Virus record (IMG/VR): IMGVR_UViG_3300029922_000073
Span: 1 to 60,263 of that record
Length of the DNA: 60,263 nucleotides
Direction: 5' to 3' (one strand)
From: a virus
Shown here one piece after another: positions 1 through 6,284 of the stretch. Numbering within the stretch: the first letter of the stretch is position 1; each line of letters begins with the position of its first letter. A program made the translations under genes and the position numbers. Below the pieces are notes generated by a model. That model was not told the DNA's origin and did no database searches. It saw only the letters and a list, made by a program, of their open reading frames with translations.

Positions 1-20
1 ACCAACATAAGGAGAATAAA

Positions 21-254
21 ATGACCGAGGTAGAAATAAAAAACATGGTTGACCGCTTTTTGAATTGGCGGCTTCCAGAGGATTTTCACCCTGACTGCGG
101 AATTCATTTTGACGCTGATGCTGCGAAGAAACTGCATCCACACAATCACCGCTATGAGCCAATAGGCGCAAACCTATTTACGGCAACGCAAGCAAGGGAA
201 ATGGTTAAATACATGATCGGGGATTTTAGTAACGAGGCCACCGATGCAAAATAA
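21..254 (+). CDS. Conserved small phage protein, 77 aa
   Basis: The start is set by a good ribosome site (AAGGAG) 8 bases upstream. The N-terminal pattern VDRFLNWRLPEDF, then a Cys/Gly stretch, then NLFTATQAREMV matches a small protein I recognise as common in phages of alphaproteobacteria. Its function is unknown to me. It has no membrane segment or metal motif. It overlaps the next gene by 11 bases, as expected for a co-translated early string. The promoter would lie left of the window. Confidence 0.75.
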   Translation: MTEVEIKNMVDRFLNWRLPEDFHPDCGIHFDADAAKKLHPHNHRYEPIGANLFTATQAREMVKYMIGDFSNEATDAK

Positions 255-663
255 AGCCCCAACCCAAGCAGAACTGTTGCCGAGTGATTATCAGAATTTG
301 AAACGCCCCATTTTTGATATTCAAAAGTTCAACGTCAACAACCAGGCTATTACGATTAAGGACGGGGAAGATAAATTTCATGCCTTTGGTGAGGTTGAAT
401 CATGGTTTGAAGAAAATTGGCCTATTATTCAAAGTGCCCTATCCCTAGCCGCTGCACCCCCCACCCCAAATCATGCGGAGTTGGATTATCCAGAAGGCGC
501 TATTTATAACGGGCATGTTTACTTTAACAGGCTAGAGCATCACGGCGAAGTAGCTAATCTTTCAGAGTTTTACGAATTAAAAAACTGCTTTTCTGCTTTG
601 ATTGAATACGCAGAAGCCGCCCGCGCTTATGCGGCGCAATCTGATGGAGGGAAACATGAGTAA
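244..663 (+). CDS. Hypothetical protein, 139 aa
   Basis: Starts inside the end of the previous gene and ends inside the next, consistent with translational coupling. The sequence is acidic and soluble, with a Pro-rich linker (AAAPPTPNH) near residue 75 separating two halves. The last 25 residues (EYAEAARAYAAQSDGGKHE) form a helix followed by a short tail ending in GGK. Similar tails close other genes here (SREGK at 1054, SKKGK near 1725), suggesting repeated use of one C-terminal or ribosome-site cassette. I do not recognise the family. Confidence 0.7.
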   Translation: MQNKAPTQAELLPSDYQNLKRPIFDIQKFNVNNQAITIKDGEDKFHAFGEVESWFEENWPIIQSALSLAAAPPTPNHAELDYPEGAIYNGHVYFNRLEHHGEVANLSEFYELKNCFSALIEYAEAARAYAAQSDGGKHE

Positions 664-1054
664 AGAACTATTTGAAAAATGCCCGCAATGTGATGGTTAT
701 GGATGGTACACAGAAACGGTTGCCAGAAAAAATGGTGAACCGGAACCCGAACAAGCGCAATGTTATGTTTGTCCAGAATCATGCGGTTATATTCCCTATG
801 AAGGCGCAGCGCAAAAACCGCAGGTTGATGGGTGGTTGCCGATTTCAAGTGCGCCGAGAAAGAAAAAATGGGTTATTTTAGCGTGCTTCCCTCTCGCCAG
901 TGATGATGGTGACACGTTCCCAGAAGTTATGTCGGGTTTTTACGATATTGAATTAGAGGAATGGTGCAATTATGAAGATGCGATACCGTTTATTCCTACC
1001 CATTACATGCCTTTACCTCAACCGCCCAGCGCGGCAAGCAGGGAGGGGAAGTGA
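656..1054 (+). CDS. Zinc-motif plus DUF551-like protein, 132 aa
   Basis: I chose the ATG at 656 over an upstream in-frame start because GGAGGG lies 5 bases before it. Residues 7-45 carry CPQC and CYVC pairs, a likely zinc ribbon. From about residue 60 the pattern DGWLPISSAPRKKKWVIL, a later W, and THYMPLPQPP at the end matches the DUF551 signature (W-P-I start, THWMPLP-PP end). DUF551 is common in phages and has no established function. The zinc ribbon fused in front is the notable part. The stop overlaps the next start as TGATG. Confidence 0.72.
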   Translation: MSKELFEKCPQCDGYGWYTETVARKNGEPEPEQAQCYVCPESCGYIPYEGAAQKPQVDGWLPISSAPRKKKWVILACFPLASDDGDTFPEVMSGFYDIELEEWCNYEDAIPFIPTHYMPLPQPPSAASREGK

Positions 1055-1665
1055 TGATCGCGGCCCTGTTCGTTGAAACCGATGGCTGTTATTTCAATGT
1101 GCCTGAAATTGACCCATGGGATATTAGCAGGGAAGCGCGTCTTTATAATGATAATTTCCCCGTTATTGCTCATCCGCCCTGCCAGCGATGGGGAAGATTC
1201 TGGCATGGAAGCACGAGAAAACCACATCAATTCAAATTGGGCGATGATGACGGGTGTTTCGAATTTGCTTTAAAGTCAGTCCGGCGTTGTGGTGGTGTTA
1301 TTGAGCATCCGGCAGATAGCAAAGCATGGGAATTTTTCGGATTGGCAAAGCCACCACGTTCCGGTGGCTGGATAAAGGCTGATGAACAGGGAGGCTCCAC
1401 CTGTTATGTTGAACAGGGATATTATGGCCACTTCTCTCGCAAAGGAACTTGGTTATATGCATGTCGGACTGATTTGCCGGAATTAAAATGGGGGCGCGGC
1501 GCGCAGCGGCTTCATCCAAAGGCATTGGAAAAATACGGGTATGAGAAAGCCAGGCGAATTGGCATGTGCGCCATGATTGGCGGAAAAGATAAAACCAAAA
1601 TACGGAATGCGACACCTATCGAATTTCGTGATCTATTAATCTCAATCACAGGGACTGTAAAATGA
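1054..1665 (+). CDS. PPCQ-motif protein, probable DNA methyltransferase-like fold, 203 aa
   Basis: Contains IAHPPCQRWGRFW near residue 38. Pro-Cys in PPCQ is the motif IV signature of cytosine-C5 DNA methyltransferases. Further conserved blocks are GGVIEHPADSKAW (about residue 75) and PPRSGGWI, then TPIEFRDLL near the end. This set defines a phage family I recognise from alphaproteobacterial phages, usually left as hypothetical. At about 203 residues it is shorter than a normal C5 methylase, and I see no clear SAM-binding FxGxG motif at the N-terminus. Catalysis is therefore uncertain; it could be a degenerate or nucleotide-level enzyme. ATG at 1054 is preferred to GTG at 1051 because it overlaps the upstream stop. 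Confidence 0.65.
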   Translation: MIAALFVETDGCYFNVPEIDPWDISREARLYNDNFPVIAHPPCQRWGRFWHGSTRKPHQFKLGDDDGCFEFALKSVRRCGGVIEHPADSKAWEFFGLAKPPRSGGWIKADEQGGSTCYVEQGYYGHFSRKGTWLYACRTDLPELKWGRGAQRLHPKALEKYGYEKARRIGMCAMIGGKDKTKIRNATPIEFRDLLISITGTVK

Positions 1666-1733
1666 CCACACCAACGCCGTCAGACCAGTATCAGGCCAAC
1701 GCGGCAAGCAAGAAAGGAAAAACCGATGAGTGA
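1662..1733 (+). CDS. Possible 23-aa peptide bridging two genes
   Basis: An ATG overlaps the previous stop (ATGA) and the frame runs 23 codons to end inside the next gene. The product (MTTPTPSDQYQAN...SKKGK) has the same tail as neighbouring proteins. It may be translated only to hand ribosomes on to the gene at 1726, or may be the relic of a larger gene. There is no other support. Confidence 0.3.
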   Translation: MTTPTPSDQYQANAASKKGKTDE

Positions 1734-1962
1734 AGATAACAGCCCCAACGACTATGTGAAAAAGATATGCACCGGAAATGGTGAGAAAGTTTCAATCCGC
1801 GCATTTCCAATTGTGGCAAACTCGCATGGAAACCTTTATTCTTCTCTGAAAGCAGCGCGGGCTTATATTGAAAATCCTGGACTATTTATACAGTCACGAG
1901 ATTTTTTATTGAAAGCAATTAACAATGTGTTGGAACACGCAGAAAAGGCGAGTAAAAAATGA
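1726..1962 (+). CDS. Hypothetical protein, 78 aa
   Basis: AAGGAAA lies 6 bases before the ATG. A soluble protein with a likely helical C-terminal half (DFLLKAINNVLEHAEKASKK). There are no metal or membrane motifs and I do not recognise the family. The stop overlaps the next start (ATGA), placing it in the early operon. Confidence 0.65.
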   Translation: MSEDNSPNDYVKKICTGNGEKVSIRAFPIVANSHGNLYSSLKAARAYIENPGLFIQSRDFLLKAINNVLEHAEKASKK

Positions 1963-2129
1963 CCGACGCTCCTAAACTGCCCCCAATTATCCAAGTGCCC
2001 CGCGCTGATATGGAAAAGCTGTTCCAGGCCACGAACGGCGCACCGCCAGGCTCACGGCTGCACACCGTGCATCTATGGGCTACCCGGTTTTTAGTCAAAC
2101 CCGTTGTGAAAGAGGAGTTGAAGTTATGA
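1959..2129 (+). CDS. Hypothetical protein, 56 aa
   Basis: Starts on the ATGA overlap with the preceding gene and ends on an overlap with the next (ATG at 2126). It reads MTDAPKLPPIIQVPRAD..., with a Pro-rich N-terminus and a C-terminal HTVHLWATRFLVKP segment. No family recognised. Coupled overlaps at both ends are the main evidence that it is translated. Confidence 0.5.
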   Translation: MTDAPKLPPIIQVPRADMEKLFQATNGAPPGSRLHTVHLWATRFLVKPVVKEELKL

Positions 2130-2359
2130 CCAATGAAATCATGGGCGCCGAGGACTTTGCGCTAAAAATGGCCAACCGAAGAAGCTTTAGGGACGCGGTG
2201 GAAATGATAAAAGAGCGCGACACCGCCCTCACCGCCCAAGCACGGAATGATGCGATTGAGGAGTGTGCTGATAAAATGGACACATATTGCGATGGGAATG
2301 GATGCGAATTTGCTGAAATCCTGCGCGCATTAAAAACCCAACCAAAGGAGACGCCATGA
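2126..2359 (+). CDS. Hypothetical helical protein, 77 aa
   Basis: The ATG at 2126 is chosen because GAGGAG lies upstream and it overlaps the previous stop; an upstream in-frame start at 2075 would overrun the 56-aa gene. Mostly charged helix (MIKERDTALTAQARNDAIEECADKM) followed by a Cys-containing turn (YCDGNGCEF). The QARNDAIEECA segment is typical of short phage proteins of unknown role. It ends on an ATGA overlap. Confidence 0.65.
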   Translation: MTNEIMGAEDFALKMANRRSFRDAVEMIKERDTALTAQARNDAIEECADKMDTYCDGNGCEFAEILRALKTQPKETP

Positions 2360-2526
2360 GCGACTTCAAAATAGGCCACGCGCAAAGCTACATTGGCAAC
2401 CAGGATACAATCCCTATGCCGCCAGCTTTTCCAATCCAACAAACGCCAGTCATTCACAAGCTCGAAGGCATGGATAAGCTGCTGGAATTACTCGAACGGC
2501 TAGTGAAAGCATTGGAGGCGAAATGA
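2356..2526 (+). CDS. Hypothetical protein, 56 aa
   Basis: AAAGGAG lies 6 bases before the ATG, which overlaps the upstream stop. The N-terminal half is polar and Pro-rich; the C-terminal half is a leucine-rich amphipathic helix (MDKLLELLERLVKALEAK) that could form a coiled coil or oligomerise. It ends on an ATGA overlap. Family unknown. Confidence 0.6.
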   Translation: MSDFKIGHAQSYIGNQDTIPMPPAFPIQQTPVIHKLEGMDKLLELLERLVKALEAK

Positions 2527-2798
2527 ATACGATAAAGCTATGTAATGGCGTCGGTTGGAGCCTTTTCAATACGCTGGATGGCAAAGACCTGGCAATCAGT
2601 ATTGGTAGGCCCAAGACGATAAGAAACTTTTTAATTGAGATGCTTGCCGGCCAAGACCCCATTATTATGAATGTCAAAATAGCGTTTGACCCTAGCAACA
2701 AGGCATCCGTTGAGCTTCGTGATCTTGTAAATGGACTATTTGTAAATGTAGATGTCCCTGCCGGATTAATTCTTACAGGAAGGGGTAAAGAGAAATGA
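2523..2798 (+). CDS. Hypothetical protein, 91 aa
   Basis: GGAGGCGAA lies just before the ATG. A compact, probably alpha/beta protein (LAISIGRPKTIRNFL, IIMNVKIAFD, LFVNVDVPAGLILTG). No catalytic or metal motif is seen and the family is unrecognised. Overlapping starts and stops at both ends tie it into the early operon. Confidence 0.65.
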   Translation: MNTIKLCNGVGWSLFNTLDGKDLAISIGRPKTIRNFLIEMLAGQDPIIMNVKIAFDPSNKASVELRDLVNGLFVNVDVPAGLILTGRGKEK

Positions 2799-2878
2799 CC
2801 CTAGAACTCATCCCCATCATCGCATTAAAGATTTACCAACCAACCGCGCTAGGAGGCGCAAACCAATGTCAGCACTAG
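2795..2878 (+). CDS. Possible 27-aa peptide
   Basis: Begins on the ATGA overlap with the preceding gene and ends 13 bases inside the next. The ribosome site for the next gene (AGGAGG) lies within it. It is most likely a coupling ORF rather than a functional protein. Confidence 0.25.
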   Translation: MTLELIPIIALKIYQPTALGGANQCQH

Positions 2879-3249
2879 ACAATCTAACAATCAAAGAAGC
2901 CCGCGAACTTGCGGCCCTATTCGGCAACACCAGTAGTCAAGGAAAACTTGACACCTATGCTATAGGAAAGAAGGTCATAATTCGTACCTACTCTGCTGGC
3001 GTATGGTTTGGCCTGCTAATGCAGAAATCCGGTAATGAGGTAATTCTAACCAATGCTCGCCGCCTATGGTCATGGTTTGCTGCGGAAAGCATTTCTTTAA
3101 GCGGCGTTGCCAACTACGGTGTGAAAGATGACAAGAGCAAGATAGCGCCGCCCGTTGAAAGCGTTTGGCTCGAAGCAATTGAGATAATCCCAACATCGGA
3201 TAAAGCAACCGCAAGCATCGAGGGCGCTAAAAATGCCAAACCTGAATAA
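2866..3249 (+). CDS. Small phage protein of the DUF6948-like type, 127 aa
   Basis: AGGAGG precedes the ATG. The opening pattern (LTIKEARELAALFG), a central beta segment GKKVIIRTYSAGVWFG and a later ARRLWSWFAAESIS match a phage family I recall as DUF6948: a small beta-rich protein of unknown role. The name is from memory. The last residues overlap the start of the Gly/Ser repeat gene. Confidence 0.55.
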   Translation: MSALDNLTIKEARELAALFGNTSSQGKLDTYAIGKKVIIRTYSAGVWFGLLMQKSGNEVILTNARRLWSWFAAESISLSGVANYGVKDDKSKIAPPVESVWLEAIEIIPTSDKATASIEGAKNAKPE

Positions 3250-3505
3250 AGACATTATATCCAAGTACGGCTCCGGCTCCGGCTACGGCTCCGGCTCCGG
3301 CGACGGCTCCGGCTCCGGCTACGGCTCCGGCTCCGGCGACGGCTCCGGCTCCGGCTACGGCTCCGGCTTCGGCTCCGGCTCCGGCTCCGGCTACGGCTTC
3401 GGCGACGGCTTCGGCGACGGCTCCGGCTCCGGCTTCGGCGACGGCTCCGGCTCCGGCTCCGGCTCCGGCTACGGCTCCGGCTTCGGCTCCGGCTCCGGCG
3501 AATAA
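3233..3505 (+). CDS. Gly/Ser-rich low-complexity repeat protein, 90 aa
   Basis: After a 12-residue head (MPNLNKDIISKY) the protein is almost only Gly-Ser with Gly-Tyr, Gly-Asp and Gly-Phe inserted every few residues, encoded by repeats of GGCTCC. Similar Gly-Ser-Tyr-Asp repeat proteins occur in other phages, function unknown. The regularly spaced aromatic and acidic residues resemble sticker/spacer sequences. The reading frame is maintained through the repeat despite the slippage risk, which argues that it is expressed. It overlaps the upstream gene by 17 bases. Confidence 0.75.
   Translation: MPNLNKDIISKYGSGSGYGSGSGDGSGSGYGSGSGDGSGSGYGSGFGSGSGSGYGFGDGFGDGSGSGFGDGSGSGSGSGYGSGFGSGSGE
3269..3502 (+). 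repeat. GGCTCC-type short tandem repeat inside the Gly/Ser gene
   Basis: About 230 bases built from 6-base units GGCTCC, GGCTAC, GGCGAC and GGCTTC, arranged in larger near-identical blocks. It is far more GC-rich than its surroundings. Unit changes are in steps of 6 bases, so length variation would keep the frame. Confidence 0.9.
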
Positions 3506-3603
3506 TGATGGCTTACTTCCCCCTCATCGCATTCGTGATCTTTATCGTGTGGCTCTGGCGTTATGCCGTCACGGTGCCTAACGAGGAGTGGGGGGATGAT
3601 TAG
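3505..3603 (+). CDS. Single-span membrane peptide, 32 aa
   Basis: The ATG overlaps the stop of the repeat gene (TAATG). Residues 3-22 are hydrophobic (AYFPLIAFVIFIVWLW), then a short acidic tail ending NEEWGDD. Probably a small inner-membrane peptide. Family unknown. Confidence 0.5.
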   Translation: MMAYFPLIAFVIFIVWLWRYAVTVPNEEWGDD

Positions 3604-3613
3604 ATTATGCCAC

Positions 3614-3641
3614 TTGACATATCTTTTAATCGTAGTAGATT
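3614..3641 (+). promoter_or_regulatory. Sigma70-type promoter for the 3660 gene cluster
   Basis: TTGACA at 3614-3619 and TAGATT at 3636-3641 with a 16-base spacer. The predicted start is near 3648, 12 bases before the ATG at 3660. Confidence 0.65.
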
Positions 3642-3659
3642 AACCATCGGGAGGGTACA

Positions 3660-3863
3660 ATGCTAAACGAAAACAAACTATTGGATATCCCGGTATTACA
3701 GGAATATCCGGTTCAAATTCAAAAACCAACTGCCGCTGAATTGATGCCAGATTATTGTGTCTGCCAACGCTGCCACAAAACGCTGCCTGCCTGGGAATGG
3801 GCTTTTGATAGGTCGGGGCATACGTGTGGCGGTGAAGTGAAGGGTGTATGGGTGTCAAAATGA
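3660..3863 (+). CDS. Zinc-finger-like protein, 67 aa
   Basis: A GGGAGG ribosome site precedes the ATG. The C-terminal half has CVCQRCHKTLPAWEW...HTC, a compact Cys/His set able to bind zinc. The N-terminal half is polar without clear structure. It is the first gene behind the promoter at 3614. Role unknown; small zinc proteins near the early end often bind host proteins or DNA, but that is inference. Confidence 0.65.
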   Translation: MLNENKLLDIPVLQEYPVQIQKPTAAELMPDYCVCQRCHKTLPAWEWAFDRSGHTCGGEVKGVWVSK

Positions 3864-4030
3864 TGAAACAGCTTGCCGCCGTATCAATTTTTATCCTAGG
3901 CATGGCCTTTGGGACCGCAGCAGGGTATTTTGCCGGACAATCTTTGGTATACGAGAAGATCATGTCAAATACCGAAATGCTTATCGCGCCGCATGCGATG
4001 CCCGTTCAAAACGAGGAGAAGAAAAAATGA
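3860..4030 (+). CDS. Small membrane protein, 56 aa
   Basis: I chose ATG 3860 because it overlaps the upstream stop (ATGA); ATG 3848 in the same frame is an alternative. Residues 3-26 are one hydrophobic span with small residues (VSIFILGMAFGTAAGYFAG), followed by a polar tail ending EEKKK. The topology looks like N-in, single pass. Family unknown. Confidence 0.55.
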   Translation: MMKQLAAVSIFILGMAFGTAAGYFAGQSLVYEKIMSNTEMLIAPHAMPVQNEEKKK

Positions 4031-4203
4031 GCTTTAAACTTAATCTTCGTGAGCCTGGACGTAAATTCATGCTGCAATTGCGACGCGTCCGTCAACGTTC
4101 GCGTGTAGCGACCAAGCCATTTAGAAGCAAGAACAAGTACATCATCAGCGGTCCGCTGGCGAATGTTAAACCACATCAAACGGCAGACATCATCTGGGGG
4201 TAA
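4027..4203 (+). CDS. Basic protein, 58 aa
   Basis: GAGGAG lies upstream and the ATG overlaps the previous stop. Arg- and Lys-rich in the middle (QLRRVRQRSRVATKPFRSKNKY), suggesting nucleic-acid binding. No recognised fold. An in-frame upstream start would overrun the membrane gene, so 4027 is preferred. Confidence 0.6.
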   Translation: MSFKLNLREPGRKFMLQLRRVRQRSRVATKPFRSKNKYIISGPLANVKPHQTADIIWG

Positions 4204-4205
4204 CT

Positions 4206-4598
4206 ATGGATGGAATGACAATTTACTGGATAACGCGATTGGTTGCGTTGAATGATTTTTTTTGCAAAATAGTTGTGGTTGGAGCAACGGCCTCTATTAT
4301 CATGGGCATAGGTATGGGCTTAACCGCAGGGCCCGGAGAGGTGAGTGGAGAGGACCTTAAAAAGTTTTGTACAAATTATTTTCGGCCAGTTGTTATTATC
4401 ACAATATCGGCTTTGTTTATTAGTATTTTTACTCCTAATAAAGACGACATGATTTTGATCGCAGGGGCAGAAGTGACGAAGAATGTCGCGACTGAATTGG
4501 CCCCCGAAGGAAAAATGCTACGTGAGTGGGTAGATGATGAACTACAGAAAAAAATAGGGGAAGGAAATAAATCTCCATTGACACCCGCTAAACAATAA
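4206..4598 (+). CDS. Two-span membrane protein, 130 aa
   Basis: Hydrophobic segments near residues 22-42 (KIVVVGATASIIMGIGMGL) and 62-76 (PVVIITISALFISIF) flank a short acidic loop. The C-terminal 50 residues are soluble and charged. Similar two-helix proteins occur in other podovirus early regions, but I cannot assign a role. It follows the 4203 stop by 2 bases. Confidence 0.65.
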   Translation: MDGMTIYWITRLVALNDFFCKIVVVGATASIIMGIGMGLTAGPGEVSGEDLKKFCTNYFRPVVIITISALFISIFTPNKDDMILIAGAEVTKNVATELAPEGKMLREWVDDELQKKIGEGNKSPLTPAKQ

Positions 4599-4604
4599 AA
4601 TAAG

Positions 4605-4874
4605 ATGTCAATCATGGTCGGAACTAAGTTACTTGATCCTCACACGCTGGAATGTCCATCCTGCAAGTCCTCTTGGGACGCAGGGGATATTCCAAAGGAA
4701 AACCATAAGTATTATTCACCCCCATATAAATATTTCCGGGTGGTGGGTATTGAAGTTCCTGGCGGATATGACGGTATCTCGTACTGGCAATGCCCGGATT
4801 GTAATACGGTCTGGGATAGGTGGACGGGTGAAGAAACCCTTTTGCCGAAAAAGGGGGTTGGGGATGGCATATAG
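4605..4874 (+). CDS. Zinc-ribbon protein, 89 aa
   Basis: Has a CPSC pair near residue 18 and a CPDC pair near residue 64, the two knuckles of a zinc ribbon. Between them is an aromatic-rich segment (YYSPPYKYFRV) and a GGYDGISYW turn. Phages carry this type often, commonly next to small membrane genes as here; function unknown. The start could also be the Met at codon 4. Confidence 0.65.
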   Translation: MSIMVGTKLLDPHTLECPSCKSSWDAGDIPKENHKYYSPPYKYFRVVGIEVPGGYDGISYWQCPDCNTVWDRWTGEETLLPKKGVGDGI

Positions 4875-5148
4875 TACGTTAGATTATATGCCATATGCCC
4901 CGAAATGTCAGGCGCAAATTTACCGGGATAGGGCCGCAAGTGCGAAATCAGATTCTGAGTATCGTCATTTTTGGGGTATGTATGAGATGGCTATGCGTCA
5001 GTTACATGATAGAAATCCTCTTTATAATGTTCTTCCGAATGAGTCTTCGCGGGATGAATCCAAAGAGAAAAAAAAGAAGACCAAAGCAGACCACATCAAA
5101 CAGCTTATCATAGCTAGGAGAAGAAAAAATGCAACTACCATCGTTTAA
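4864..5148 (+). CDS. Hypothetical protein with lysine-rich tail, 94 aa
   Basis: GGGGTTGGGG precedes the ATG at 4864; longer in-frame starts would overlap the zinc-ribbon gene fully. The first 60 residues look helical (CQAQIYRDRAASAKSDSEYRHFWGMYEMAM). The C-terminus is strongly basic (KEKKKKTKADHIKQL), so nucleic-acid or ribosome contact is possible. Family unknown. Confidence 0.6.
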   Translation: MAYSTLDYMPYAPKCQAQIYRDRAASAKSDSEYRHFWGMYEMAMRQLHDRNPLYNVLPNESSRDESKEKKKKTKADHIKQLIIARRRKNATTIV

Positions 5149-5434
5149 AACCCTATTGGCATCTGGAAAAGAGAAGATAGACGAACTTATGGCGCCTGCC
5201 CGTGCGGAATTGGTGAAGGCCAAATTCTTCCTGCGCGTGAAGGAAATCGAAACGGAAATCTTAGCGGACGAAAACAATTTCCAGGAAATGCTGGCATCCT
5301 ATAAGGATGAGAAGAAAATTGATTTTGATAAATTGGACTCAGCGTGGGATGATATCGAAATCAAGGAAGCGCGCCTAGAACGTTACAAGGATTTGTGTTC
5401 CAAGCTGTTTCCTAAATCCAAAAAAGACGAATAG
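5129..5434 (+). CDS. All-helical charged protein, 101 aa
   Basis: An AGGAGAAG ribosome site sits inside the end of the upstream gene. The sequence is almost uninterrupted charged helix (ELVKAKFFLRVKEIETEILADENNF...), likely a helical hairpin or coiled coil. No cysteines or motif. Role unknown. Confidence 0.65.
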   Translation: MQLPSFKTLLASGKEKIDELMAPARAELVKAKFFLRVKEIETEILADENNFQEMLASYKDEKKIDFDKLDSAWDDIEIKEARLERYKDLCSKLFPKSKKDE

Positions 5435-5447
5435 AGAGAAATTCAGT

Positions 5448-5777
5448 ATGAGGCGCGTCGTTCTAGAAAGTCCGTACTCCGGCGACATCCTAAAGCATAC
5501 GCAGTATGCCCGTATGTGCCTGAAAGATTGCCTGGAGCGCAATGAGGCGCCCATGGCAAGCCATTTGCTGTACACACAAGTGCTGGATGACGAGATTATC
5601 GAGCAACGTGTAGCCGGGATTGCGGCTGGCCATGCTTGGCTGGATTGTGTGGATGCCGTTGTGGTTTATTCGGATTACGGGATTTCACAGGGGATGACCA
5701 AGGCGATTGGTCTTGCGAATTCTAAGGGGATTCCCGTAGAGGATCGCAAGATTATTTCAGAAGACGGTGAGGATTAG
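5448..5777 (+). CDS. NDT-like fold (DUF7768-type) protein, 109 aa
   Basis: The pattern VVLESPYSGDI...ARMCLKDCLERNEAP.ASHLLYT and YSDYGISQGM matches phage proteins related to nucleoside 2-deoxyribosyltransferases: a Rossmann-like fold with ESPY at the active-site loop and SHLLYT after the second strand. It would act on nucleotides, perhaps in salvage or base modification, but substrate and activity are not known for this family. The DUF number is from memory. AGAGAGAAA lies upstream. Confidence 0.65.
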   Translation: MRRVVLESPYSGDILKHTQYARMCLKDCLERNEAPMASHLLYTQVLDDEIIEQRVAGIAAGHAWLDCVDAVVVYSDYGISQGMTKAIGLANSKGIPVEDRKIISEDGED

Positions 5778-5813
5778 ATGACCAACAAAACCATAAAAAT
5801 AAAGGGAACAAAC

Positions 5814-5975
5814 ATGGGATTTCTGGGGTTCTTAACATTGCTGTTTATCGGCCTGAAACTGGGTCATGTGATTGCATGGTCATGGGCGTGGGTATTATCG
5901 CCTATTTGGGCACCGCTGGTATTCGCTGGTTTTATCATTTTGTTTGTCCTGATTTGTGCGATAATCGGTAAATAA
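5814..5975 (+). CDS. Two-span membrane protein, Fragile-X-F-like, 53 aa
   Basis: AAGGGAA lies 6 bases before ATG 5814; an ATG at 5778 in the same frame lacks a good site. It has two hydrophobic spans around a central IAWSWAWVLSPIWAPL turn. The signature LKLxHVIAWSWxWVLSPxW is that of small phage proteins often labelled transmembrane Fragile-X-F. Function unknown. It is the last gene before the Y RNA promoter. Confidence 0.65.
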   Translation: MGFLGFLTLLFIGLKLGHVIAWSWAWVLSPIWAPLVFAGFIILFVLICAIIGK

Positions 5976-5990
5976 ATTTTCAATACCTGA

Positions 5991-6018
5991 TTGACACATA
6001 AGAAAACAGTGGTATCAT
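5991..6018 (+). promoter_or_regulatory. Strong sigma70 promoter of the Y RNA/Ro60 locus
   Basis: TTGACA at 5991-5996, a 16-base spacer ending TGG, and TATCAT at 6013-6018 give a consensus -35 with an extended -10. The predicted start is near 6025, just before the first structured RNA. Confidence 0.8.
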
Positions 6019-6045
6019 TACAGTTCGAATTAATTTCTTGCCTAG

Positions 6046-6129
6046 AACAGGACAGGGAATAGTGTTGATTACGGTTACTTCGTTTTTCAAAAAAAACACC
6101 GTAATCGCTTTTTCTTTTCCTGTCCTGTT
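6046..6129 (+). ncRNA. Structured RNA, probable first Y RNA of the Ro60 locus
   Basis: An outer stem AACAGGACAGG (6046-6056) pairs perfectly with CCTGTCCTGTT (6119-6129). An inner stem GATTACGGT (6067-6075) pairs with ACCGTAATC (6098-6106). Between them is a short loop region and inside a U-rich/A-rich hairpin. A long terminal stem with an internal loop is the architecture of Y RNAs, whose closed stem binds Ro60. It lies directly downstream of a sigma70 promoter and upstream of a Ro60 gene, the position where bacterial and phage Y RNAs are usually found. The segment GGTTACTTCGT (6073-6083) recurs in the second RNA. Confidence 0.65.
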
Positions 6130-6131
6130 GT

Positions 6132-6260
6132 GGGCAATGGTGTAGGTATCGGTTACTTCGTATCTGAACGAGAGGTCATGGGTTCGATCCCCATCCGGGA
6201 GTTTACTTTCGGTAGCTCAGTGGTAGAGCGCTATGTACTGGTATCGCCAATTCCTTGCCC
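6132..6260 (+). ncRNA. YrlA-type Y RNA with a permuted tRNA-like domain
   Basis: Contains a full T-arm (ATGGG, loop TTCGATC, CCCAT at 6178-6194), then CCGGGAG (6195-6201), a 4-base loop TTTA, then CTTTCGG (6206-6212), which pairs with CCGGGAG as a 7-bp acceptor-like stem, then a D-arm (GCTC, AGTGGTA, GAGC at 6215-6229). The tRNA halves are thus in circularly permuted order. The two ends close with GGGCAA (6132-6137) and TTGCCC (6255-6260), plus TGGTG/CGCCA after an internal bulge, as a Y stem. tRNA mimicry in this arrangement is known for YrlA Y RNAs encoded next to Ro60 in bacteria and phages. It cannot be an ordinary tRNA because the acceptor ends are joined. Confidence 0.8.
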
Positions 6261-6284
6261 GCAGCTAACTTTGGAGGGGGAATC

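Noticed and set aside
6132-6260. A tmRNA or ordinary tRNA gene
   Set aside because: The D-arm is canonical and there is no tag reading frame, so it is not tmRNA. The acceptor strands are joined by a 4-base loop and the outer ends form a separate stem, so it is not a tRNA. A neighbouring Ro60 gene favours Y RNA.
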